DNA of 64,000 bases from an uncultured Bacteroidia bacterium. Its GTDB lineage: Bacteria > Bacteroidota > Bacteroidia > Bacteroidales > Prolixibacteraceae. Both the position numbers and the translations under genes were made by a program. Of this stretch, positions 36,215 to 44,722 are shown piece after piece (within the stretch, counting starts at the first letter, position 1; every line of letters starts with the position of its first letter). The notes under the pieces were generated by a model. The model saw nothing but the letters and a program-made list of their open reading frames with translations. It was not told the DNA's origin and did no database searches. The DNA is taken from contig CAIVMQ010000051.1 in assembly GCA_903907075.1 (NCBI GenBank), forward strand, positions 52,193 to 116,192. The letters run 5' to 3'.

Positions 36215-38038
36215 ATGAAGATATTTCTCTACATAGTTTTCGTTTATGGGTTATTTTCGACTCAGAGTTGTTCACAGTCACCGCGGCAGCCAAAGGATAT
36301 ACAGGCCCTTGCTATTGAGCGAAAATCAGATCTTAAACTTGGTGTGTATATTATCGCCCAAACGATTAATGAGCTATTTTCGACCGAAGAAGGGCGCAGA
36401 GAGGTGCTTTCAGTTTTGCACTGCAATGGAATTACCCGCATTTACCTCGAGGCCTATCGCAGTGGCTTAGTGATTTCACCAGAGCTATTGCGCAGCAGTG
36501 CTACGTTTCTCAAAGAAAATGGGTTTCAGGTGATAGGCGGCATAGCTACCGTTCCGGGATTAAATTACGGAGTTCAGCAGCAGGGACCCCTTGCCTGGTT
36601 AAACTGGCAAAGTCCCAAAACACAAAACGACATGCGCAAAATAATCGAAGAGTCGGCACCAATCTTCGATACCTTTATCATTGATGATTTCTTTTGCACT
36701 GCCGATACAAGTTTGGAATCTAAGCAAGCCAAGGGAGACCGTAACTGGTCAGAATACCGAAGAGCCCTTTTAACTGAGCTTGCAGAGTCTGTTTTTATCA
36801 AACCGGCAAAAGCGAAAAATCCGAATATTAAACTGATCATCAAATATCCACAGTGGTACGATCGCTTTCACCTCTTCGGATATGATGTGGCTACAGAGCC
36901 GAAGTTATTTGATGGCGTATGGGTAGGCACAGAGACCCGAGGTCAATATACCCAGCGATTTGGATTTATTCAGCCCTACCTGGGATTTATTAACTTTCGT
37001 TGGATCTCAACCTTGGCGGGCGATAAGATCGGAGGGGCATGGTTTGATCATGGCGACTGTACCGACATCGACTTTATCGACCAGGCCTATCAATCAGTAC
37101 TAGCAGGTTCCAAAGAGCTGGTATTTTTCAATTTCGACAGCTTTATTGCAGGGTACCCAGGTCACCATCTCTTGCGTCAGGATTTTGGAAAACTAGCCGA
37201 TCTGGCTAAGGCAGTAGCAAATAGTCCTATCATCGGACCAGTTGGATATAAACCTCCGAATAGTGATCCCGGAGGCGATCTTTACCTCATGGATTATATC
37301 GGAATGTTTGGGATATCTTTGATCCCAGATTCCCAATATCCGATTAATAGTAAGGTAATTTTTCTCCCCACACAGGCAGCTGCTGATCGTGAGATATACT
37401 CAAAGATTATGATTTCATTGGATCACGGCGCAAAAATCATCCTTACTTCAGGCTTTCTGGCCAATGTCTCAGAAGGGGAAAAACTCGCAAAGATTGCAGG
37501 AATCCAATGGCCGCTAACTCCCTTACAGAGCAGTACTGAAGCTATCGAAACTCAAGGTAGGATAGCAAAATTAAAATTTCCGTTACGTATGGATTATCAA
37601 ATTGTTCCATCGGGCGCAGATATTATGCTCCAAGCCAGCATCAAGCAACCATTTCTCACGCAGAAGGGGAATATTTATGTGCTCAACACGCATACCTTCT
37701 CGCAGCCCGATTTTGACGCTGTAGGTGAGGTATTACTAGCTCCGCGACAAATTGGATTACTCGAACTACCCCAGGAGTGGCTAAATACTATACGCGAAAT
37801 ATTTGCCAATACCGATGAACCAATCCTCGATGCCGCGTCTCGGGTAACGATGCAACAACTTAGCGACAAGAGCCTATTTATTCAAAATTATAACCAACAG
37901 GTGGAAACAGTAAAAATTCATTTTCCCAAAGCGCAATCGTATACCGATCGGTTAACCGGTAAATCAATACCGACAGTAGGAAAAACGATAGAATTATCGA
38001 TGTCGGCCCGCTCTCGAGTTTGGGTGATGGCTCATTAG
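36215..38038 (+). CDS. Putative TIM-barrel glycosidase-like lipoprotein of unrecognised family
   Basis: A 607-residue protein beginning MKIFLYIVFVYGLFSTQSCSQSPRQ, a probable lipoprotein although the lipobox TQSC is weak. Residues about 45-330 read like a TIM barrel: LGVYIIAQTINELF, ITRIYLEAYRSGLVISPELL, FDTFIIDDFFCTADTS (possible acidic active-site residues), IKLIIKYPQWYDRF, FDGVWVGTETRGQ and GGAWFDHGDCTDIDFIDQAYQSVLAGSKELVFFNFDS. Residues about 350-450 resemble the amidotransferase-like domain of GH42-type enzymes (SKVIFLPTQAAADREIYSKIMISLDHGAKIILTSGF), with a C-terminal beta domain after. No family signature is recognised. It follows the beta-helix gene by 11 bp and precedes the oxidoreductase by 46 bp, so all three are probably one operon on the same substrate. 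Confidence 0.78.
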   Translation: MKIFLYIVFVYGLFSTQSCSQSPRQPKDIQALAIERKSDLKLGVYIIAQTINELFSTEEGRREVLSVLHCNGITRIYLEAYRSGLVISPELLRSSATFLKENGFQVIGGIATVPGLNYGVQQQGPLAWLNWQSPKTQNDMRKIIEESAPIFDTFIIDDFFCTADTSLESKQAKGDRNWSEYRRALLTELAESVFIKPAKAKNPNIKLIIKYPQWYDRFHLFGYDVATEPKLFDGVWVGTETRGQYTQRFGFIQPYLGFINFRWISTLAGDKIGGAWFDHGDCTDIDFIDQAYQSVLAGSKELVFFNFDSFIAGYPGHHLLRQDFGKLADLAKAVANSPIIGPVGYKPPNSDPGGDLYLMDYIGMFGISLIPDSQYPINSKVIFLPTQAAADREIYSKIMISLDHGAKIILTSGFLANVSEGEKLAKIAGIQWPLTPLQSSTEAIETQGRIAKLKFPLRMDYQIVPSGADIMLQASIKQPFLTQKGNIYVLNTHTFSQPDFDAVGEVLLAPRQIGLLELPQEWLNTIREIFANTDEPILDAASRVTMQQLSDKSLFIQNYNQQVETVKIHFPKAQSYTDRLTGKSIPTVGKTIELSMSARSRVWVMAH

Positions 38039-38084
38039 AACAGAAAATATTGATCTTATATAACAACAAACTAAAACCTTTTTT

Positions 38085-39437
38085 ATGACAAATCTATCTC
38101 GCAGATCATTCCTTGCGAAATCTGCGGCAGTAGCTGCAGGAGCGGCATTACTTCCGGGACTCTCATCGTGCAAACCGGGGAAAGTTAATATCGCATTTAT
38201 TGGTGTTGGTGGTCGTGCACTGGACCATCATGCCGATTGTGCAACAGAAAATGTGGTTGCCTTATGCGATGTTAATGATATCGCTGCAGCAGAAGGGTTT
38301 AAGACCTTTCCAAATGCGAAAAGATTTAAAGACTTCCGGGTTATGTTCGATCAGATGGCCAATCAGATTGACGCTGTAATTATTGCTACTCCGGATCATG
38401 TTCACTTTCCTGCAGCCATGGCTGCCATGCAACTGGGAAAACATGTATATGTCGAAAAACCACTTGCACACAATATCTGGCAGATCCGCACACTTCGCAA
38501 AGCAGCCAAACATTACAATGTTATTAACACCATGGGGATCCAGGGGCATGCAACTATGGGAATTCGGTATGTCAAGGAGTGGTACGAAGCGGGCATCTTA
38601 GGTGAAGTAAAAGAGGTTCTTGCCTGGTTTGAAGGTCCACAATTTGATCCGAAAGGATACTTCACAAAACCAGAAAGCTATCCACCTAAAGAAGAGCCGA
38701 TACCTGCGACCTTAGACTGGAATACATGGGTAGGGCCGGCAGCAATGCGGCCATATAGCCCAATGTATCTTCCCCGTTTCTGGAGAAGTTGGTACGACTT
38801 TGGTAATGGTGGCCTAGGCGACTGGGGTTGTCATACCCTTGATGCCCCAAATTGGTCACTAGATTTAGGATTGCCACTTTCTGTTGATGCAACATTAAGA
38901 TCTCCTTCTGGCGAAGGCTTCGTGAGTGACAAATCAATTATTAAATTCGAGTTCGGTGCGCGTGGAGCTAAGCCACCAGTAACCCTAACCTGGCACGACG
39001 GTGGCGAGAAGCCCGAAAACAGACCTGAATGGGGATTAAAAACAATGCCTGGACGGGGTATGATTATGGTTGGAAGTAAAGCATCCTTAATAACTGGCGG
39101 TAGACCTGCCGATCCAAAACTACTTATCCCAGAGAATGACTGGAAGAATTTTCTCAAGAACATGCCGAAGCAGACCATTCCGCGTGTCGAAGGTGGACCA
39201 GTGGCTGAATGGATTAGAGCAATCAAAGGGACTGGACCAATTCCGGGTGCTAACTTTGAATATTCCGCACCATTAAGTGAATTAGCTGCTGTAGGAATTT
39301 TGGCTCAACGTTTCAATACCCGTTTTGAATACGATGCCGTTAACATGAAGGCAATTGGTCATCCAGAACTAGATCAGTTCATCAAAGAACCAGTCCGCGA
39401 AGGTTGGTCGTATGGCGAAGAGCTTTGGAAGAGCTAA
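38085..39437 (+). CDS. Tat-exported Gfo/Idh/MocA family oxidoreductase
   Basis: A 450-residue protein that starts MTNLSRRSFLAKSAAVAAGAALLPGLSSCKPG: a twin-arginine signal ending in a possible lipobox LSSC. The Rossmann domain follows with VNIAFIGVGGRALDHHADC and VVALCDVNDIAAAEGF, then AVIIATPDHVHFPAAMAAMQLGKHVYVEKPLAHN carrying the EKP motif near residue 125. The C-terminal half has the bacterial oxidoreductase domain (WYDFGNGGLGDWGCHTLDAPNWSLDLGLP). Tat export fits a protein folded with bound NAD(P) before transport, as in glucose-fructose oxidoreductase; GH109 enzymes use bound NAD+ for glycoside cleavage. It could be an oxidoreductase or an NAD-dependent glycosidase. A perfect terminator follows, ending the operon. 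Confidence 0.9.
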   Translation: MTNLSRRSFLAKSAAVAAGAALLPGLSSCKPGKVNIAFIGVGGRALDHHADCATENVVALCDVNDIAAAEGFKTFPNAKRFKDFRVMFDQMANQIDAVIIATPDHVHFPAAMAAMQLGKHVYVEKPLAHNIWQIRTLRKAAKHYNVINTMGIQGHATMGIRYVKEWYEAGILGEVKEVLAWFEGPQFDPKGYFTKPESYPPKEEPIPATLDWNTWVGPAAMRPYSPMYLPRFWRSWYDFGNGGLGDWGCHTLDAPNWSLDLGLPLSVDATLRSPSGEGFVSDKSIIKFEFGARGAKPPVTLTWHDGGEKPENRPEWGLKTMPGRGMIMVGSKASLITGGRPADPKLLIPENDWKNFLKNMPKQTIPRVEGGPVAEWIRAIKGTGPIPGANFEYSAPLSELAAVGILAQRFNTRFEYDAVNMKAIGHPELDQFIKEPVREGWSYGEELWKS

Positions 39438-39444
39438 AAGATCT

Positions 39445-39486
39445 GAGAATTAGGGGGCTGAATAGTTAATCAGCCCCCTAATTCTC
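39445..39486 (+). terminator. Strong terminator after the Gfo/Idh/MocA gene
   Basis: GAGAATTAGGGGGCTGA pairs perfectly over 17 bp with TCAGCCCCCTAATTCTC around the 8-nt loop ATAGTTAA, 7 bp after the stop codon. It splits the carbohydrate locus into two plus-strand transcription units. Confidence 0.92.
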
Positions 39487-39646
39487 TTGCTGTATCTCTG
39501 GATTGAATCGCCATAAGCTTACTTTTTAGAATGAACTACAGCTTATTGCATGCTTATTAAAGAATATCCAACTCTCTTTTGCTTTAGTTAAAATGGAGGA
39601 GATAGTGTTCTAAATTTTCAAATTCACCCATAAATGAGAAATTAAG

Positions 39647-40945
39647 ATGAATCGAAGACTGCTTATTATTAGTGCACTACTATCACTTTTGCTCAATTTT
39701 TCTTCTTACGGAGCTAAGCTCAAGGCTGGTGTGGCATCAATAGATATTACGCCTCCCATCGAGATGAAATATACCTTAGGGGGTTATGGAGAACGGATGA
39801 ACAAACCTGTTGAGGCTATTCACGATCCTATCTGGGCCAAAGCGCTGGCTTTGCAAATGGGGCAGAAGAAATATATGCTAATCACACTCGATCTGTTAGG
39901 GCTTCCTTCAAATGTCAAGGGTGATCTGCTCAAGAAAATCCCGGGAATGGGTTGGAATGCAGAAAATATAATGCTCCTTCCCAGTCACTCGCACGGAAGT
40001 CTTGAGATGGCAGCACTTAACAGCAAGAATATTTTAAATAACCCAAACCTCGGAATTTTTCAACCCGAACTGCTAACGTTTATCCTTAATAAACTGGAAA
40101 AATTAGTTCGGGAAGCGGATCAGAATTACCGGCCGATAAAAATAGCAACGGGAAGTGCAACCTTGGAAGGGCTTAACAGAAACCGCCGTAAAGATCCTGA
40201 TATCGATAAAGAACTGATCGTTACGCGTATCGATCTTAAAAATGGAGAGCCGTTGGCCGTTTTAGTAAACTGGACAGCCCATCCCACATTTATAAGTGGT
40301 CAGGATATGCTCCTCTCGGCTGAGTGGCCCGGATATTTACAAACTTACTTACAAGAGCTAATCGGACACGGCGTAACCGCAATGTATTTTAATGGATCTG
40401 AAGGTGACCAATCGACGGTGCTAGCCAGCGATAAGAAAGCATATGACAAAATAGAGATCTACGGTAAAGAAATTGCATCTAAAGCATTTAATTTATATAA
40501 TGCTATTAAACCAATTGAATCAAAGAAATTTAAATACAGTTATAATACCCTAAAATTACCTGAACATGTTGCCCATCCCTCCTTTATGAAAACCGGAGGT
40601 GAGGAATACGGATTAACAGAAAAGAGCGTTAAAATAGTAATGGATGTATTGGGACCAAGAGAAGTTGGATTAGGTGCTGTAAGAGTTGGAGATTTAATTA
40701 TCTCAGGAATACCCGGTGAGATGACAGCTATTTTAGGGCAAAAAATAAAGAAATCATTAAAAGGAAAAGGAATATCGTATGTGGCAATTGGCGGGCTCGC
40801 CAATGAATGGATAAGCTATATTCTCAGCCGCGACCAATACCTTCTTGGCGAGGGTTACGAATCGAGCGTAAGTTTCTACGGTCCCAACTTAGGAGCTGTA
40901 ATCTCTGATGAGGCAATAAAAATCGCGCAACCGTTAACACATTAA
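39647..40945 (+). CDS. Secreted neutral/alkaline ceramidase-like hydrolase, copy A
   Basis: A 432-residue protein with signal peptide MNRRLLIISALLSLLLNFSSYGA. It opens KAGVASIDITPPIEMKYTLGGYGERMNKP, the N-terminal signature of the neutral ceramidase family (PF04734). Metal and catalytic motifs are LLPSHSHGSLEM near residue 112, VNWTAHPTFISG near 210, NGSEGDQS near 249, IPGEMTAILGQ near 352 and QYLLGEGYESSVSFYGP near 400. True neutral ceramidases have an extra C-terminal Ig-like domain and are about 650 residues, so this is a single-domain relative. Many such proteins in Bacteroidota sit among glycosidases and may hydrolyse amide or ester bonds in glycoconjugates. It is 7 bp ahead of a close paralogue, clearly in one operon. 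Confidence 0.87.
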   Translation: MNRRLLIISALLSLLLNFSSYGAKLKAGVASIDITPPIEMKYTLGGYGERMNKPVEAIHDPIWAKALALQMGQKKYMLITLDLLGLPSNVKGDLLKKIPGMGWNAENIMLLPSHSHGSLEMAALNSKNILNNPNLGIFQPELLTFILNKLEKLVREADQNYRPIKIATGSATLEGLNRNRRKDPDIDKELIVTRIDLKNGEPLAVLVNWTAHPTFISGQDMLLSAEWPGYLQTYLQELIGHGVTAMYFNGSEGDQSTVLASDKKAYDKIEIYGKEIASKAFNLYNAIKPIESKKFKYSYNTLKLPEHVAHPSFMKTGGEEYGLTEKSVKIVMDVLGPREVGLGAVRVGDLIISGIPGEMTAILGQKIKKSLKGKGISYVAIGGLANEWISYILSRDQYLLGEGYESSVSFYGPNLGAVISDEAIKIAQPLTH

Positions 40946-40952
40946 AACAATT

Positions 40953-42263
40953 ATGAAAAATCAACTCTGTCTAATTCTTGCCTTGCTTATCTTTCCTTTC
41001 GCCACAGCAGTTAATGGGACGAATTTAAGTGCGGGTATTTCAACTATTAATATTTCCCCACCATTAGCGATGAAATTTGCCCTGGGAGGATATGGCGAAA
41101 GGATGAATAAACCTGCCGAAGGTATTCACGATTCAATTTGGGCCAAGGCACTAACCCTAAAATCGGGTAACCGAAAATATGCACTGATCACTCTTGACCT
41201 TCTGATGCTTCCCGACAATGTCAAAAGTGATCTGATTAAAAGGGTTCCAAAAATGGGATGGAACATGGGGAATATCATGCTGTTGCCCAGCCATTCACAT
41301 GGCTCTCTTGAAATGGATGCTTTAAACAGTAAAAACAACCTTAACAATCCAAATCTAGGTATTTTCCAACCTGAACTACTGGAATTTCTGATTGATAAAT
41401 TGGCTACATTACTAAATGAGGCAGACAAGAATTATCAGCCGGTGCGGATTGGCACGGGGAGTCAGGTGATTGAGGGTCTAAACCAAAATCGACGCAAAGA
41501 TCCGGAGATTGAGAAAGAACTTATTGTTACACGTGTTGACCTTGAAAATGGAAAACCACTCGCAGTTCTGGTTAATTGGACTGCACACCCCACTTTTCTG
41601 GATGGACCCGACATGCTCCTCTCTGCTGAATGGCCTGGATATCTGCAAACAAACCTTGAGCAGATGATTGGCAATGGAGTGACAGCGATGTATTACAATG
41701 GATCAGAGGGTGATCAGGCACCATTGTTAGAAGGGGCACAAACAGGGTATGAAAAAATTGAATCCTATGGCAAAAAAATAGCCGATCATGCATTTGATTT
41801 ATATAAAAAAATCAAATCACAAGAGTCCACCGAATTTAAATACAATTCCAATTCACTTAAATTACCTAAACATATTGCACACCCCTCATTTATGAAAACC
41901 GGAGGGGAGGAATACGGACTTAATGAAAAAACGGTCAAAATCGCGATGGATATGTTGGGACCAAAGAGAGTTATCCTTTGTGCCGTAAGGATAGGTGATT
42001 TAATTATTTCGGGGGCTCCGGGTGAGATGAGTGCAGTTCTTGGACAACATATTAAGAAGATATTAAAAGCCGACGGCATAAAATTCGTGGCCATCGGAGG
42101 GTTAGCCAACCAATGGATTAGCTATATCCTAAGTAAGGACCAATATCTCTATGGTGAAGGCTACGAATCTAGCATGAGCTTTTATGGCCCTAATTTAGGA
42201 GCCGTAATCTCTGATGAAGCAATAAAAATTGCTCAACCTCTAATTAAAAATGATAAAAATTAA
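40953..42263 (+). CDS. Secreted neutral/alkaline ceramidase-like hydrolase, copy B
   Basis: A 436-residue tandem paralogue of the preceding gene, similar along the whole length and at DNA level. The signal peptide is MKNQLCLILALLIFPFATAVNGT. The same motif series is kept: ISTINISPPLAMKFALGGYGERMNKP, LLPSHSHGSLEMDAL, VNWTAHPTFLDG, NGSEGDQAP, APGEMSAVLGQ and QYLYGEGYESSMSFYGP. All predicted zinc ligands and the candidate nucleophile Ser are therefore intact in both copies, which argues for two active enzymes, perhaps with different leaving groups. Its last codons overlap the start of the GH20/GH67-like gene by 14 bp if the longer start of that gene is used. Confidence 0.87.
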   Translation: MKNQLCLILALLIFPFATAVNGTNLSAGISTINISPPLAMKFALGGYGERMNKPAEGIHDSIWAKALTLKSGNRKYALITLDLLMLPDNVKSDLIKRVPKMGWNMGNIMLLPSHSHGSLEMDALNSKNNLNNPNLGIFQPELLEFLIDKLATLLNEADKNYQPVRIGTGSQVIEGLNQNRRKDPEIEKELIVTRVDLENGKPLAVLVNWTAHPTFLDGPDMLLSAEWPGYLQTNLEQMIGNGVTAMYYNGSEGDQAPLLEGAQTGYEKIESYGKKIADHAFDLYKKIKSQESTEFKYNSNSLKLPKHIAHPSFMKTGGEEYGLNEKTVKIAMDMLGPKRVILCAVRIGDLIISGAPGEMSAVLGQHIKKILKADGIKFVAIGGLANQWISYILSKDQYLYGEGYESSMSFYGPNLGAVISDEAIKIAQPLIKNDKN

Positions 42264-44595
42264 TGGTATGATAACCCGACTACTCCTAAGTATAATGCTT
42301 CTATTTTCGGCTGTAAGAGGTTCGGCACAGGTTATCGACCTGAGTAAAGCCAAAATAATATCGCCAGCGAATAGTCAATTTAACATAATAAAAACTTCTA
42401 TTCGCATGCTGCAAGAAGAGGTAAATAAGCGTACATCTATCAATCTTTCAAGCACATACTCGTGGATCAAAGAACCAATCATTGCATTGGCTACGAATCA
42501 GGATTTAAACCTGTATGGGATGGAGGTCCCTAAACGATCAGGGGTGAATTTACCAGAATCAAAACGTGAAGGTTACCGGATTTTTTGCGCCAAAAGAGAT
42601 GGGAAAGATGTGGTTTGGGTCATTGGTGCGGATGAGCGGGGAGTAATGTTTGGAGTTGGGAAATTGCTCCGAACAGCGATCATGAAGAAAAATAAATTTT
42701 CACTTGAAGGGGCACTGGATTTTGCCAGTTCACCTATGCAATCGATACGTGGTCATCAGTTAGGGTATCGCAACACCAATAATTCTTTAGACGCCTGGGA
42801 TGTAAAGAAGTACGAGCAATACATCAGAGAGTTAGTTATTTTTGGCACCAATGCCGTTGAGACTATTCCTCTGGACGATAACGATCATAGTCCGCTGATG
42901 CCTATACCACCTGCGGAGATGAACAGGCATATTAGTGAGATTTGTGCTGCCTATGGTATCGAAAACTGGATCTGGACACCGGCCACGATCGACTTAAAGA
43001 ATAAGGATTTACGTGAAAAAGAGCTTATAAAGAACGAGAAGATCTACAAAGATCTGCCTCAACTTGACGGGGTATTTTTTCCGGGAGGTGATCCGGGAGA
43101 TAACCATCCCCGAGAAGTTCTCCCATTCCTTAAAGAGCTGCATGAGAGGCTGATAAAATATCATCCAAACGCAGGTATTTGGATCTCGTTACAAGGGTTT
43201 AGTGAAGAACAGATCGATTATTTTTACACCTATCTGGATGAGCATAAACCGGATTGGCTAGCTGGAGTAGTCTCTGGACCGAGTAGTCCGCCAATTGCAG
43301 AGACCAGATTTCGTCTTCCGGCAAAATACAAACATCGCCAGTATCCTGATATAACGCACAATGTGAGATGTGACTATCCTGTTGTAAACTGGGATCAGGC
43401 TTATATGCTTACCATTGGTCGGGAGGGTATCAATCCGATGCCTAATTACTACGCTAAGATCCATCAGGCCTATGCTCAGTTTACCGATGGTTTTATCTCC
43501 TATTCGGATGGCATCCATGATGATGTAAATAAGGTAACCTGGAGTATGCGTGGGTGGGATATCGAAAACGAGCCAATTGATATTATGACCGATTACTGCC
43601 GCTTCTTTTTTGGCTTCGAGGTGGCTCAAAAGAGCGCAGCGGGGATTATGGCCCTTGAACAAAACTGGGTAGGTCCAATCCGGAAAAACGGCGCCATAGA
43701 ACCTACCTTTGAATACTGGGAAAACCTCGAGAAGGCAAATCCGCAACTTGCCAACAACTGGAGATGGCAACTCTTAGTCGTACGTGCCTATTACGACACG
43801 TACCAACGCAGAAGAAAGATTTATGAAGAAGGACTTGAGAAACAAGCGAATAAAATCCTTGCTACAGCCAATGAACTAGGCTCAGAAAAAGCGATGACCC
43901 AGGCATTGGAACTGGTAAATCTGGCTGAGACCAATCCGCAAAATCAGGATTTACACGCTAAGATTGTGAGCTATTGCGATCAACTTTTTAATTCAATTGG
44001 CTATCAATCGGATGTTGAAAAATACCATGCCTCTAATTCACAACGAAGCTGTATCCTACAATTTGTGAACTATCCGCTCAATAACCGCTGGTGGCTTGCT
44101 GATGAATTTAAGAAGATCAGTGCGATGGATAGTGAGGCAAAGAAACTTGAAAGACTTGAAGTTATTCGGAAATGGGAGAATCCGGGACCGGGAAGTTATT
44201 ATGACAATGTATCCAATATTGAAACGGGTCCACGTGTACTCACAATATCCGATGATGCAACAGATGTTGCGTGGTGGGAAGGGGGCAAAACACGAAAACG
44301 GCTCTCCTCTCAGCTCTTTCAGCAGCAACCAATATTGGAATATACGAACCTCGATTTAAATGGGAGGTATAACATCCGTGTGTCCGGTAGAGGAGAAGCC
44401 CTTCTGCGTGCCGATGGACTCAGACTCGATCCGATAGTTTACGATAAGGAGATTGGCGGTTTTAAGGAGTTTGTAGTTCCAAAAAACCTCACTCAGGATG
44501 GCACGTTAAGAGTTACCTTTGACAGGCCCGAGGAGTCGCATATCAGGTGGAGCAGTCAGTCGCATGTCTCCGATGTGTGGCTGATCAAAAAATAA
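42250..44595 (+). CDS. Secreted GH20/GH67-like putative glycosidase, copy A
   Basis: A 781-residue protein. The longest start (42250) overlaps the previous gene; Met7 (42268) lies just past its stop and gives the neat signal MITRLLLSIMLLFSAVRGSAQ. Residues 25-150 are the alpha/beta domain that precedes the barrel in GH20, GH67 and GH115 enzymes, ending VWVIGADERGVMFGVGKLLR. A TIM barrel follows (about 165-470): SIRGHQLGYRNTNNSLDAWDVKKYEQYIRELVIFGTNAVETIP, YGIENWIWTPATIDL, LDGVFFPGGDPGDNHPREV, AGIWISLQGFSEEQ and DGFISYSDGIHDDVNKVTW. The C-terminal 300 residues are helical then beta. The acidic GGDPGDNHP and GIHDDVNK clusters are candidate active-site segments. The reaction is not known. Confidence 0.78.
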   Translation: MIKINGMITRLLLSIMLLFSAVRGSAQVIDLSKAKIISPANSQFNIIKTSIRMLQEEVNKRTSINLSSTYSWIKEPIIALATNQDLNLYGMEVPKRSGVNLPESKREGYRIFCAKRDGKDVVWVIGADERGVMFGVGKLLRTAIMKKNKFSLEGALDFASSPMQSIRGHQLGYRNTNNSLDAWDVKKYEQYIRELVIFGTNAVETIPLDDNDHSPLMPIPPAEMNRHISEICAAYGIENWIWTPATIDLKNKDLREKELIKNEKIYKDLPQLDGVFFPGGDPGDNHPREVLPFLKELHERLIKYHPNAGIWISLQGFSEEQIDYFYTYLDEHKPDWLAGVVSGPSSPPIAETRFRLPAKYKHRQYPDITHNVRCDYPVVNWDQAYMLTIGREGINPMPNYYAKIHQAYAQFTDGFISYSDGIHDDVNKVTWSMRGWDIENEPIDIMTDYCRFFFGFEVAQKSAAGIMALEQNWVGPIRKNGAIEPTFEYWENLEKANPQLANNWRWQLLVVRAYYDTYQRRRKIYEEGLEKQANKILATANELGSEKAMTQALELVNLAETNPQNQDLHAKIVSYCDQLFNSIGYQSDVEKYHASNSQRSCILQFVNYPLNNRWWLADEFKKISAMDSEAKKLERLEVIRKWENPGPGSYYDNVSNIETGPRVLTISDDATDVAWWEGGKTRKRLSSQLFQQQPILEYTNLDLNGRYNIRVSGRGEALLRADGLRLDPIVYDKEIGGFKEFVVPKNLTQDGTLRVTFDRPEESHIRWSSQSHVSDVWLIKK

Positions 44596-44722
44596 TCCAG
44601 AAATTAAATAAACAGTAAAAATCAAAAATGATCACCTAATTTCAATTCTTAAATTCATCTTAAACAACATTAAGTAACAATTCAACAAATCAATATAACT
44701 AAATAATTAGCAATAAATTAAA

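Noticed and set aside
43258-43770. 170-codon minus-strand ORF
   Set aside because: Antisense to the strongly supported GH20/GH67-like gene; a codon-bias artefact.
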